Origin: Limnohabitans sp. T6-20
Lineage (GTDB): Bacteria; Pseudomonadota; Gammaproteobacteria; Burkholderiales; Burkholderiaceae_C
DNA: 64,000 bases
Direction: 5' to 3'
Assembly: GCF_003063505.1 (NCBI RefSeq)
Contig: NZ_NERW01000001.1
Location: 132,001 to 196,000 of the forward strand
In this document: piece by piece, positions 55,918 to 64,000 of the stretch
Numbering within the stretch: the stretch's first letter is position 1
Layout: each line of letters starts with the position of its first letter
Made by a program: the position numbers and the translations under genes
Notes under the pieces: generated by a model
What the model was told of the DNA's origin: nothing
Database searches by the model: none
What the model saw: the letters and a program-made list of their open reading frames with translations, nothing else

Positions 55918-58080
55918 ATGAACACCACGCCCCCACCCCGCCAATTGACAGCCGTTTTGCCAACGCCTTCCCGTTGGCAGCTTTGCGCCTTGGCATGGGC
56001 CTGCCTGACAGGGACGGCCTCTCAAGCCCAAACACCCGGCGCAGACATGCCCAACCCGATGGTTCAGCCGCCTGCGTTGAAAGCACGGGCCAAAGAACCC
56101 GTCACCCTGAATTTTGTCAATGCGGAAATCGATGCGGTGGCCCGCACGTTGGCCACCTTGTCGGGCTACAACGTGGTGGTTGACCCTCGCGTCAAAGGCA
56201 CCATATCGCTGTCGAGCAACCTGCCCGTGCCACCGGCCCAGGCCCTGCGCCTGTTCACGGCGCAATTGCGCACACAAGGCTTTGCCGTGGTCGAATCGGC
56301 GGGTCTTTACACCGTGCTGCCCGAAGCCGAAGCCAAGCTGCAAAGCAGTGCAGTGGCCGCCGGCTCTGTGCAAGCAGGCTCAGGGCAAATCGTTACTCAA
56401 ATTTTCAAGCTCAACCACGAAAACGCCAACAACTTGGTGCCGGTGCTGCGCCCCCTCATCAGCCCCAACAACACCATCAACGTGAACCCGGGTACCAACG
56501 CTTTGGTGATCACCGACTACGGTGACAACCTGCAGCGCCTGGGCCGCATCATTGCAGCGCTCGATGTGTCCAACGCCACGGGCGTCGAGATCATTCGCCT
56601 GAAACACGGTATTGCCGGGGACCTGGCCCCCATGTTGCAGCGCCTGATCGACTCGGGGGCTGCAGCAGGTGCACCTGCCGCGCAAGGCCAAACCGACGCC
56701 TTGTTCAAAACCACGGTACTGGCCGAAACACGGACCAACTCGCTGATCGTGCGGGCGGCCAATCCCGCGAGGCTGGCACTGACCCGTTCTTTGGCAGAAC
56801 AACTGGACCTGCCCAACGCCACCGGCGCAAGCGCTGCCAGTGGCAACATCCATGTGGTGTATTTGAAAAACGCCGATGCCACCAAGCTGGCCGTCACCTT
56901 GCGTGCGGCCATGTCGGCCCAAGGCAGCAATGCAGTGAGCGGCACAGCCAACACCACAACAGCGGCTCAAGCCCCAGGCACCACAGCACCCGGTGCCAGC
57001 AGCACCTCTGCACAACCCTCCACAGGGGGCCAAATTCAGGCCGACCCGGCCACCAATGCGCTCATCATCACAGCGCCCGAGCCGCAATACCGACAACTGC
57101 GCAGTGTCATCGACATGCTCGACCAGCGCCGCGCCCAGGTGTTTGTGGAAAGCCTGATCGCCGAGGTCAGTGCAGACAAAGCCGCCGAGTTTGGCGTGCA
57201 GTGGATCAGCGGCACGGGCACAGGCAGCAATACCGTGGGCGTGTTGGGGACCAACTTTTCGGTGGGCGGGACCAATTTGCTGACCTTGGCTGCTGGTGCG
57301 GCAACTGGTCAATACACGCCATCGACGGGTCTCAACATCGCGCTTGGACAACAGCGAAACGGTGTGCTGGCCTTAGGGGCACTGGCTCGCTTTTTGCAGT
57401 CGAGCGGCGACGCCAACGTGCTGTCCACACCCAACTTGCTCACGCTGGACAACGAAGAGGCCAAGATCGTGATTGGCCAAAACGTGCCCTTTGTAACCGG
57501 CTCCTATGCGGCAGCGGCAGCAGGCACCACCAACCCTTTCACCACCGTTGAACGCAAAGATGTGGGTCTGACACTGCGCGTCAGGCCCCAGATCAGCGAG
57601 AACGGCACGATCAAGATGCAGGTTTACCAAGAAGTCAGCAACGTCGACGCCAAATCCATCGGCTCCAAAGACGGCCTGATCACCAACAAGCGCTCCATCG
57701 AGACCAACGTGCTGGTGGACGATGGCTCCATCGTTGTGTTGGGCGGTTTGCTGCAAGACGACACCAGCACCAGTCAAGAAAAAGTCCCGGGCTTGGGCGA
57801 CATCCCCTTGTTTGGCAATTTGTTCAAGTCAGAGGCACGCAGCCGCAAGAAAACCAACCTGATGGTGTTCTTGCGCCCGGTGGTGGCGCGCGATGGCGCA
57901 GCCACCGAAGCCCTGTCGATGGGACGCTATGAACAAATGCGTCTGAATCAGCAAGGCTTCCAGCCTGCTGCGACAGGCCCCTTGCCTGTCAATGGCTCGG
58001 CGGTGTTGCCGCCCGTGGGTACGGGGAACGCGGCACCTGCTGCACCAGCAGTTGCAGCACCCCAGTCCCGCCAGCCCTGA
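55918..58080 (+). CDS. gspD: Type II secretion outer-membrane secretin GspD
   Basis: A 720-residue secretin forming the outer-membrane channel. After the signal peptide come N0 (VTLNFVNAEIDAVARTLATL), N1-N3 repeats (IFKLNHENANNLVPVLRPLI, NIHVVYLKNADATKLAVTLR) and the C-terminal secretin core (VPGLGDIPLFGNLFKSEARS, NLMVFLRPVV). A Thr/Ala/Gly-rich insert (NTTTAAQAPGTTAPGASSTS) interrupts N3 near residue 350. No S-domain-like pilotin site is evident; the tail is Pro/Ala-rich. Confidence 0.96.
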   Translation: MNTTPPPRQLTAVLPTPSRWQLCALAWACLTGTASQAQTPGADMPNPMVQPPALKARAKEPVTLNFVNAEIDAVARTLATLSGYNVVVDPRVKGTISLSSNLPVPPAQALRLFTAQLRTQGFAVVESAGLYTVLPEAEAKLQSSAVAAGSVQAGSGQIVTQIFKLNHENANNLVPVLRPLISPNNTINVNPGTNALVITDYGDNLQRLGRIIAALDVSNATGVEIIRLKHGIAGDLAPMLQRLIDSGAAAGAPAAQGQTDALFKTTVLAETRTNSLIVRAANPARLALTRSLAEQLDLPNATGASAASGNIHVVYLKNADATKLAVTLRAAMSAQGSNAVSGTANTTTAAQAPGTTAPGASSTSAQPSTGGQIQADPATNALIITAPEPQYRQLRSVIDMLDQRRAQVFVESLIAEVSADKAAEFGVQWISGTGTGSNTVGVLGTNFSVGGTNLLTLAAGAATGQYTPSTGLNIALGQQRNGVLALGALARFLQSSGDANVLSTPNLLTLDNEEAKIVIGQNVPFVTGSYAAAAAGTTNPFTTVERKDVGLTLRVRPQISENGTIKMQVYQEVSNVDAKSIGSKDGLITNKRSIETNVLVDDGSIVVLGGLLQDDTSTSQEKVPGLGDIPLFGNLFKSEARSRKKTNLMVFLRPVVARDGAATEALSMGRYEQMRLNQQGFQPAATGPLPVNGSAVLPPVGTGNAAPAAPAVAAPQSRQP

Positions 58081-58090
58081 GCACCCAGCT

Positions 58091-59497
58091 ATGCGCCATC
58101 CCCTGCCCTACGCCTTTGCCCGAAGCAGCCAACTGCTGATGGAAGAAGATGGTGACCACCTGACCTTGAACTGGTGCGACGAGAGCGACCGCTCGGCGCT
58201 GTCCGAAGTCACGCGCAAGTTTGCTGCGCAAGGCTTTCAGATGCAGCACAGCGCCCCGGGCGAACTGGCGCAACGCATCAACCAAGCCTATTCGGGTGGG
58301 CAAGCCAACAGCTCGTCCACCGCTGCGGCGGTGGTCAGCGAAGTCGAGTCCGAGGCTGATTTGTCGCGCATGATGCAAGAGTTGCCTGCGGTAGAAGACC
58401 TGCTGGAGGCCAGCGACGACGCACCCATCATCCGCATGCTCAACGCCTTGCTCACGCAGGCGGCACGCGACGGGGCCAGTGACATCCACATCGAACCGTA
58501 TGAACGCCACAGCAGCGTGCGCTTTCGGGTAGACGGCACGCTGCGCGAAGTGGTGCAACCCAACCGGGCCCTGCACGCCGCGCTGATCTCACGCCTGAAG
58601 ATCATGGCCGAACTCGACATCGCCGAAAAACGCCTGCCCCAAGACGGCCGCATCAGCCTGCGCTTGGGCTCACGCGCGGTGGATGTGCGCGTGTCCACCC
58701 TGCCCAGCGCCCATGGCGAACGGGCCGTGTTGCGCCTGTTGGACAAAAGCGAAGCCCGCCTGACGCTCGAAGCCGTGGGCATGCAAGGCCGCGTGCTGCA
58801 GCAAGTGGACCAACTCATTGGCCAGCCGCACGGCATTTTGTTGGTGACCGGCCCCACAGGTTCAGGCAAAACCACCAGCCTGTATGCCGCCTTGCAGCGA
58901 CTGGACGCTACACGCAACAACATCATGACGGTGGAAGACCCCATCGAGTACGAACTGCCCGGCGTGGGTCAGACGCAGGTCAACGCCAAGATCGACCTCA
59001 CTTTTGCCAAGGCCCTGCGCGCCATCTTGCGGCAAGACCCGGACGTGATCATGATCGGCGAAATCCGCGATTTCGAAACCGCGCAGATTGCCATCCAGGC
59101 TTCGCTCACGGGCCACTTGGTGCTGGCCACGCTGCACACCAACGACGCGGCCAGCGCGGTCACCCGCTTGACCGACATGGGTGTGGAGCCCTTTTTGCTG
59201 AGCTCCTCCTTGCTGGGTGTGCTGGCCCAGCGTCTGGTGCGCAAGCGCTGCACGGACTGCGGTGGTTCTGGCTGCGAAACCTGCGGCCACACCGGCTATG
59301 CCGGGCGCACCGGAGTGTTTGAATTGCTGGTGGCCAGCGACGAGATCCGTGCCCAGATCCACAACCGAGCTGCCGAATCCGACTTGCGTGCCACGGCTTT
59401 GGCGCAAGGCATGGTGCTGATGCGCGACGACGGGCAACGCCTGGTGGATGCCGGCATCACGAGCGCCGAAGAACTGCTGCGCGTGACGCGAGACTGA
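58091..59497 (+). CDS. gspE: Type II secretion ATPase GspE
   Basis: A 468-residue hexameric ATPase powering pseudopilus assembly. Walker A GPTGSGKTTSLYAAL (about residue 256), Asp box and Walker B DPDVIMIGEIRDFETAQIAI, His box SLTGHLVLATLHTND. The zinc-binding site is CTDCGGSGCETCGHTGYAGR: the two Cys pairs are only four residues apart, shorter than in many GspE proteins. The start at 58091 is 10 bp after the gspD stop; the N-terminal N1E domain is compact. Confidence 0.95.
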   Translation: MRHPLPYAFARSSQLLMEEDGDHLTLNWCDESDRSALSEVTRKFAAQGFQMQHSAPGELAQRINQAYSGGQANSSSTAAAVVSEVESEADLSRMMQELPAVEDLLEASDDAPIIRMLNALLTQAARDGASDIHIEPYERHSSVRFRVDGTLREVVQPNRALHAALISRLKIMAELDIAEKRLPQDGRISLRLGSRAVDVRVSTLPSAHGERAVLRLLDKSEARLTLEAVGMQGRVLQQVDQLIGQPHGILLVTGPTGSGKTTSLYAALQRLDATRNNIMTVEDPIEYELPGVGQTQVNAKIDLTFAKALRAILRQDPDVIMIGEIRDFETAQIAIQASLTGHLVLATLHTNDAASAVTRLTDMGVEPFLLSSSLLGVLAQRLVRKRCTDCGGSGCETCGHTGYAGRTGVFELLVASDEIRAQIHNRAAESDLRATALAQGMVLMRDDGQRLVDAGITSAEELLRVTRD

Positions 59498-59502
59498 GAC
59501 GC

Positions 59503-60741
59503 ATGCCCGCTTACCGCTTTGAAGCACTGCAAGCCGACGGTGCCACACGCAAAGGCATTGTCGAAGCCGACAGCCTGAAATCGGCCCGCACACAACTGCG
59601 GGCGCAATCCTTGGTGCCTTTGTCGGTGGAGGTCATCGCTTCCGGAGCGACTGGCGACACCAACCCAAACTTGCCTTGGTGGCAAAGAAGCATCGGCAAC
59701 AGCCGAGCCTTCAGCACCAGCCAGCGCGCCATTTGGACCCGGCAATTGGCAGGGCTTGTGGGCAGCGGCTTGCCGATTGAGCGGGCACTGTCTGCCTTGG
59801 CCGAAGAGTCTGAGCACGACAAGCAGCGCCAGCTGATGGCCGCGATCCGGGCCGAAGTCAACTCGGGGAGCAGCCTGGGCCGCGCACTGGGCATGCATCC
59901 GGGTGAGTTTCCTGCGATTGATCGTGCGGTGATCTCGGCGGGTGAGGAAAGCGGACACTTGGGCGATGTGTTGAACCAACTGGCCAATGATCTGGAGGAC
60001 CAGCAGGTGTTGCGCTCCAAACTGCTGTCGGCCTCGCTGTATCCGGCCATCGTGAGCCTGGTGGCGCTGGCGATTGTGATTTTTCTGGTGACCTCGGTGG
60101 TGCCGCAGGTGGCTGGGGTGTTCGCGGGCACCAAGCGCCAGCTGCCTCTTCTCACGGTGGCCATGTTGGGCATCAGCGACTTTGTGCGCACTTGGGGTTG
60201 GTTGTTGCTGCTGGCTTTTGCAGGCAGCGCATTCTGCCTTCGCCTGGCCTTGAAACAAACCGCACTCCGCTTGAAATTTGACGCCGCTTGGCTGCGCTTG
60301 CCACTGATCGGCCAGCTGGCCCGTGGCTACAACAGCGCACGCTTTGCCTCCACGCTGGCCATGCTCACGGCCGCTGGCGTGCCCATCCTCAAAGCCCTTC
60401 AAGCGGCGGCCGACACACTGTCCAACCAGGCTTTGCGCGCCGACGCGCTCGAAGCCTTGGTGCGCGTGCGAGAAGGCGCGCCTTTGGGGACAGCACTGGC
60501 ACAAAACGCCCGTTTTCCAGGTCTGCTGTCCATGTTTGCTAGGCTGGGTGAGCAGACCGGCCAACTGCCCGTGATGCTGCAAAGGGCCGCCACGCAACTC
60601 TCGTCTGAAGTGCAGCGCCGCGCCATGGCCCTGGCCACCGTGCTGGAGCCTCTGCTGATCGTGGGCATGGGCGGCATGGTCATGCTGATCGTGCTGGCGG
60701 TGCTGATGCCGATCATGGAATTGAATCAATGGGTGAAGTGA
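59503..60741 (+). CDS. gspF: Type II secretion inner-membrane platform protein GspF
   Basis: A 412-residue polytopic protein with two GspF domains, each containing helices such as LYPAIVSLVALAIVIFLVTS and PLLIVGMGGMVMLIVLAVLM, and the family motif MHPGEFPAIDRAVISAGEES. It contacts GspE and GspL. Last gene of the gsp operon; no terminator hairpin with T-tract follows, only a repeat element. Confidence 0.95.
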   Translation: MPAYRFEALQADGATRKGIVEADSLKSARTQLRAQSLVPLSVEVIASGATGDTNPNLPWWQRSIGNSRAFSTSQRAIWTRQLAGLVGSGLPIERALSALAEESEHDKQRQLMAAIRAEVNSGSSLGRALGMHPGEFPAIDRAVISAGEESGHLGDVLNQLANDLEDQQVLRSKLLSASLYPAIVSLVALAIVIFLVTSVVPQVAGVFAGTKRQLPLLTVAMLGISDFVRTWGWLLLLAFAGSAFCLRLALKQTALRLKFDAAWLRLPLIGQLARGYNSARFASTLAMLTAAGVPILKALQAAADTLSNQALRADALEALVRVREGAPLGTALAQNARFPGLLSMFARLGEQTGQLPVMLQRAATQLSSEVQRRAMALATVLEPLLIVGMGGMVMLIVLAVLMPIMELNQWVK

Positions 60742-60789
60742 ACGATGATGTCATGGCCAACTTTATTGGGCACCGATGGCTTGCAAGCG

Positions 60790-60850
60790 TGGATACCCGC
60801 CTGCGCGGCATGACCAAACGCCCGTCATGCCCGACTTGATCGGGCATCCA
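60790..60850. repeat. Paired palindromic intergenic repeat
   Basis: Unit one, TGGATACCCGCCTGCGCGGC followed by ATGAC (60790-60814), and unit two, CGTCATGCCCGACTTGATCG followed by GGCATCCA (60823-60850), face each other. Their TGGAT and GTCAT ends match the widespread proteobacterial intergenic palindromes of the form GTCATnCCCG...CGGGnATCCA. It fills most of the gspF to nucleotidase gap and may act as a structured 3' end. Confidence 0.7.
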
Positions 60851-60923
60851 GCGATCCACAGGTCAAGCCCCAGGCTGACTGGCATTTCTGCCAACTGAAC
60901 AGCTTTTTTGTAAGGAGTGAACC

Positions 60924-61823
60924 ATGCCCGCATCCCTCGAAGGCCAACTTGTCGTCGCCATTTCATCGCGGGCCTTGTTCGACTTTGAAGAAGAAAACCA
61001 CCTGTTCGAGCAGGGTGACGACCGGGCTTACATGAAGCTGCAGTTGGACCGGCTGGAGGAGCCCGCCAAGCCCGGTGTGGCGTTTTCTCTGGTGCGCAAG
61101 CTGCTGGCTTTTAACGATGCGAATGCCCAACGGGTCGAGGTGGTCATCCTCTCGCGCAACGACCCCGTTTCGGGCATGCGGGTGTTCCGCTCGGCTCAGC
61201 ATTACGGCCTGCCGATCCAGCGCGGCAGCTTCACACGGGGGCAGCCGCCGTGGCGCTACCTCAAGCCACTGAACGCCAACTTGTTTTTGTCGGCGCATTT
61301 GTCGGATGTGCGCGCTGCGCTCGATGCGGGGGTGCCCGCCGCGCAGGTTTATCCACACTCGGCCCTCGCGTCCGAAGCGCATCCCCACGAAGTGCGCATT
61401 GCTTTTGACGGCGATGCGGTGCTGTTTTCAGACGAGGCCGAGCGGGTATTCCAGGCAGAAGGTTTGTCGGCGTTTCAAGCACACGAGCGCGCCAAAGCCT
61501 CCCAGCCTTTGCTGGCCGGGCCATTCAAGCCCTTGCTGGCGGCTTTGCACCGGCTGCAACAGGAAGGCACCCCCGCCATGCGCGTTCGCACCGCGCTGGT
61601 GACTGCACGCAGCGCCCCGGCACACGAGCGCGCTATTCGCACACTGATGGACTGGAACATCGAAGTGGACGAGGCCATGTTTTTGGGCGGCTTGCCCAAA
61701 GGTGAGTTTTTGCGCGAGTTCGAGCCGGATTTTTTCTTTGACGACCAAACCGGTCACATCGAATCGGCGGCAAGGCATGTACCCTCTGGGCATGTGGCTT
61801 CAGGGGTATCGAACCCAGAATGA
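60924..61823 (+). CDS. 5'-nucleotidase, cytosolic type I family
   Basis: A 299-residue protein of the NT5C1-like 5'-nucleotidase family, cleaving nucleoside monophosphates. Motifs: VVAISSRALFDFEEENHLFE at the N-terminus, VEVVILSRNDPVSGMRVFRS, RIAFDGDAVLFSDEAERVFQ, and the C-terminal LGGLPKGEFLREFEPDFFFD DQ-type active-site end. AAGGAG precedes the ATG. It stands alone; a REP-like element follows its stop. Confidence 0.92.
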   Translation: MPASLEGQLVVAISSRALFDFEEENHLFEQGDDRAYMKLQLDRLEEPAKPGVAFSLVRKLLAFNDANAQRVEVVILSRNDPVSGMRVFRSAQHYGLPIQRGSFTRGQPPWRYLKPLNANLFLSAHLSDVRAALDAGVPAAQVYPHSALASEAHPHEVRIAFDGDAVLFSDEAERVFQAEGLSAFQAHERAKASQPLLAGPFKPLLAALHRLQQEGTPAMRVRTALVTARSAPAHERAIRTLMDWNIEVDEAMFLGGLPKGEFLREFEPDFFFDDQTGHIESAARHVPSGHVASGVSNPE

Positions 61824-61839
61824 AAGTCAAGGTGTCTTT

Positions 61840-61870
61840 TTTGTGGGCGGTCGCACCTGCGGCCGAATGC
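61840..61870. repeat. REP-like palindrome, GGCCGC-stem type
   Basis: TTTGTGGGCGGTCGCACCTG, then CGGCCGAATGC. It is the reverse-oriented relative of the copies at 21128 and 21238, in the gap between the convergent nucleotidase and DUF3299 genes. Confidence 0.65.
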
Positions 61871-61884
61871 CTGCAAAAGCCAGC

Positions 61885-62508
61885 TCACTTCTTTTCAACG
61901 TAGGGGGCCAGCGCCTTGGCGTCTATCCGATAGCTGGCCGCGCCCATGTGCGAGTCGGTTTTGGTGGCACTGATGAGACCGGAGACCCACACCACGTCCA
62001 TCAGACGAAAGCGCTTGTTGGGTTTGTCCAGCACCACATGTACGATCTGGTTGGCCGGGGGCGGAGGAGAGTGCACGCAGGCGCCAAAGTAAGGGACCAG
62101 CAAAAACTCTTTCATGCCCTCGGGCACGTCTTCAAGGGGCACCAAAAAACCCGGCAAACGCACGTTTTGCCCCAGCAACAAGGGGTTGATGGGCGCGTTG
62201 TCCCACATCTTGCGCATTTTTTTCAACGCTTCTTCAGCCCTGGGGTCGTTGTCTTTCAGGCCATCGAGGTTCAGCGCTTTGAGGTCTTTGTAAGGGTCCC
62301 AGCCAGCTGGGATCAGTTGCTCCCAGCCGATGGTGCGCGCAGGGCCCGGCGTGCTGGCCCCGGCAGGTGCGGCTTCAGCCGACAGCGCAGGCTGTACCTG
62401 CGGCACCAGCTCGCGAGCGGTCTCACGCACGCTTTGCGCCGGAGCGCTCAGTGCCCACACGCCGCACAACAGCACCCCCACTTGCAAAAATGTCGACACT
62501 TTGTTCAC
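61885..62508 (-). CDS. DUF3299 exported protein
   Basis: A 207-residue protein with an N-terminal signal peptide (FLQVGVLLCGVWALSAPAQS). The domain signature is GFLVPLEDVPEGMKEFLLVP, then YFGACVHSPPPPANQIVHVV, typical of DUF3299. Its position 60 bp after an FtsX-type ABC permease gene matches loci in which DUF3299 proteins travel with metal-associated ABC transporters. It starts at a GTG (62508) with GGGAG before it. The molecular role is unknown. Confidence 0.85.
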   Translation of the reverse strand: MNKVSTFLQVGVLLCGVWALSAPAQSVRETARELVPQVQPALSAEAAPAGASTPGPARTIGWEQLIPAGWDPYKDLKALNLDGLKDNDPRAEEALKKMRKMWDNAPINPLLLGQNVRLPGFLVPLEDVPEGMKEFLLVPYFGACVHSPPPPANQIVHVVLDKPNKRFRLMDVVWVSGLISATKTDSHMGAASYRIDAKALAPYVEKK

Positions 62509-62568
62509 TCCGTCACTCCCATCTCATGCTTTCATTGATGCACTGTTTTCAAACCGTCCGCTAACCCA

Positions 62569-63858
62569 TCACACGCGTGGCGACAAGCCATCGGCCAAAG
62601 ACATGCGGTAAGCCCGCCAGGCAGGCCCCAAACTGGCCAGCAAACCCGCCAGCAACACGGCGGCAGCCAGCGCCCACTGAGTGAGCAAGGGTGCAGCCAT
62701 TTGCAAACGAATGCCCAGCACGTTTTGCACCCAAGGTGCCAACAGTGCCATGCCCACTTGCGCCAACAACCCACCCAGCAAGACACCAACGCCTGTGACC
62801 CACAGGCCCTCCCATGCCAGCAGGCCCAACACATGGCGCGGTCCGGCACCGACTGCGCGCAGCACGGCCAGTTCGCGACGGCGCTCGTTCAGGCCCGCCA
62901 GCACCACCGCCATGAGCGACAACACACTCACCAAGGCCACCAAAGCCGACACCGCCAGCAAGGCGTTTTCACCCAAGCCCAGCACTGTCCAAAGCTCACC
63001 CAAGGCCACGCCAGGCATCACGCCCATCAGGGCTTCGCCCTCGTACTGGTTGACATAGCGCTGCACGTTGAAGACGGCCGCCCTGGTTTTGAGCCCCACC
63101 AAAGCCGCCGTGACTTGCTGAGGCTCCAGATCGAATTTGCGGGCCTGATCGGCCGGGATCTGCCCAACCGGCATGGGCGCGCCTGCCACCCAGCCAAGGT
63201 GCACAGCTTGAAGTGCCTGCAGACTGACATGCACCGTGCGGTCCACGGGTGTGCCCGTAGGTGCCAAAATGCCCACCACCTTGAACGGTTTGTCAGCGTG
63301 TTCGTCTGGCCCTTTCGACTCGTGATCATGCTCGTGCAGGCCATGGCCCAGCGTGATGCCTTGGCCCAGGCCATAACCCATATTGCGCGCCACCTCGGCC
63401 CCGATCACGGCCTCGTACAAACCATCGAGGGTGCCTGCAAACACTGCGCCTTGCGCCAAGACCAAAGGCTGTTTGTCGCCATAGGCAAAGTGCTTGAAAT
63501 ACTCGGGCGTTGTGCCCAGCACGGGATAGCCTCGGTGAGAGTCCCCCAGACTGAGGGGAACCACCCACGACACAGAGCGGTGCTGCGCCACAGCACGCAC
63601 GCTGCCCATGGACAGGCTTTGCGCATTGCTGCCGATGTGGAATACCGAAAACAGCATCAGTTGCACCGGACTGTTGCGAGCGCCCACAATCAAATCGACC
63701 CCACTGACCGATTGCGCAAAGCTGCTGCGGATGTCATGGCGCAAACGCTCCAGCGTCCACAGCAAGGCGGTGGCCAGCGCCAGCGAGACCACCACCCAAA
63801 CCAGGGTGCTGCGTCGGTTCCAGGCGCTTTGCCGGGCCACGCCCAAAAGGCTGTTCAT
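62569..63858 (-). CDS. FtsX/MacB-type ABC transporter permease with His-rich loop
   Basis: A 429-residue permease with the MacB topology: one N-terminal helix (STLVWVVVSLALATALLWTL), a periplasmic domain of about 230 residues, and three C-terminal helices (LAVSALVALVSVLSLMAVVL, LWVTGVGVLLGGLLAQVGMA, ALAAAVLLAGLLASLGPAWR). The periplasmic domain has GHGLHEHDHESKGPDEH at residues 171-187, a likely metal-binding stretch. The start at 63858 overlaps the ATPase stop (ATGA). FtsX-type permeases do mechanotransmission or lipoprotein and substrate handling rather than classical import. Confidence 0.88.
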   Translation of the reverse strand: MNSLLGVARQSAWNRRSTLVWVVVSLALATALLWTLERLRHDIRSSFAQSVSGVDLIVGARNSPVQLMLFSVFHIGSNAQSLSMGSVRAVAQHRSVSWVVPLSLGDSHRGYPVLGTTPEYFKHFAYGDKQPLVLAQGAVFAGTLDGLYEAVIGAEVARNMGYGLGQGITLGHGLHEHDHESKGPDEHADKPFKVVGILAPTGTPVDRTVHVSLQALQAVHLGWVAGAPMPVGQIPADQARKFDLEPQQVTAALVGLKTRAAVFNVQRYVNQYEGEALMGVMPGVALGELWTVLGLGENALLAVSALVALVSVLSLMAVVLAGLNERRRELAVLRAVGAGPRHVLGLLAWEGLWVTGVGVLLGGLLAQVGMALLAPWVQNVLGIRLQMAAPLLTQWALAAAVLLAGLLASLGPAWRAYRMSLADGLSPRV

Positions 63859-64000
63859 GTGTTGCCTCCGGCCTTGAGCAAATCGGGCAAGGACCATTGC
63901 ACATCAAAGCGCGCGGCCTGTTGTTCGTCATGGCTCACGCACACCAAGGTGCTGCCCGCATCGCGTGCAGCCTGCAACAACAGGTGCATGAAGTCTTGAC
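63855..64000 (-). CDS. ABC transporter ATP-binding protein (only the C-terminus in window)
   Basis: The last 47 codons of an ATPase: DAGSTLVCVSHDEQQAARFD with the H-loop His, then WSLPDLLKAGGNT and stop. The stop overlaps the permease start, so this is the partner ATPase of the FtsX-type permease. The rest of the gene lies to the right of the window. Confidence 0.85.
   Translation of the reverse strand, partial: QDFMHLLLQAARDAGSTLVCVSHDEQQAARFDVQWSLPDLLKAGGNT

Overview
The window reads as about 64 kb of chromosome from a free-living betaproteobacterium of the order Burkholderiales, most likely Comamonadaceae. This is inferred from gene families only: an Omp32-like porin pair, Bug/Tct-type tricarboxylate transport, System II cytochrome c maturation (ResB/CcsB) next to cytochrome c4, Coq7, a lipoprotein starting with Cys and a glycine run, and a GC-rich codon style. 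No rRNA or tRNA gene was seen.

Layout. 1-10.7 kb: 3' part of msrP, an orphan 7TM histidine kinase with a receiver-only response regulator, ccsB-resB, cytochrome c4, the GTPase YihA, an epoxide-hydrolase-like enzyme and two tandem LpxL-family acyltransferases. 10.9-15.8 kb: an HTH protein, groES-groEL under a perfect CIRCE operator, a two-gene candidate copper locus (His/Cys-rich exported protein and a membrane-cupredoxin fusion), and a small J-domain protein. 16-21.1 kb: central sugar metabolism, tal and pgi on one strand and zwf-hexR on the other, with Pseudomonas-like REP palindromes in the gaps. 21.3-26.5 kb: tctDE divergent from tctCBA (two-component system plus tripartite tricarboxylate transporter).

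26.5-30.3 kb is the accessory part: a tyrosine recombinase with an antitoxin-like N-terminus, a porin gene whose signal-peptide start is missing exactly next to it, and a hipBA locus in which hipA has a large internal deletion while hipB and its 15-bp-arm palindrome remain. 30.3-38.6 kb is one seven-gene peptide-type ABC transporter operon containing two substrate-binding proteins and an M20 amidohydrolase. Next come a DUF3047 lipoprotein and an intact porin in inverted orientation to the damaged one, sharing its 3' hairpin and terminator.

41-50 kb: coq7, an OsmC-family protein, a TonB-dependent receptor preceded by an unexplained terminator (candidate small RNA), ilvA and a large lipoprotein of lower GC. 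49.8-60.7 kb: a nearly complete type II secretion locus, gspC divergent from gspGHIJKLMNDEF, without a prepilin peptidase. 60.9-64 kb: a 5'-nucleotidase, a DUF3299 protein, and an FtsX/MacB-type ABC permease with a His-rich periplasmic stretch plus the end of its ATPase, probably a metal-related ABC system cut by the window edge.

I saw no CRISPR array and no large defence island. The best leads for something new are the recombinase/porin junction, the membrane-cupredoxin fusion, the candidate sRNA upstream of the TonB receptor, the hairpin that hides the first ribosome binding site of the peptide operon, and the His-rich ABC system at the right edge.
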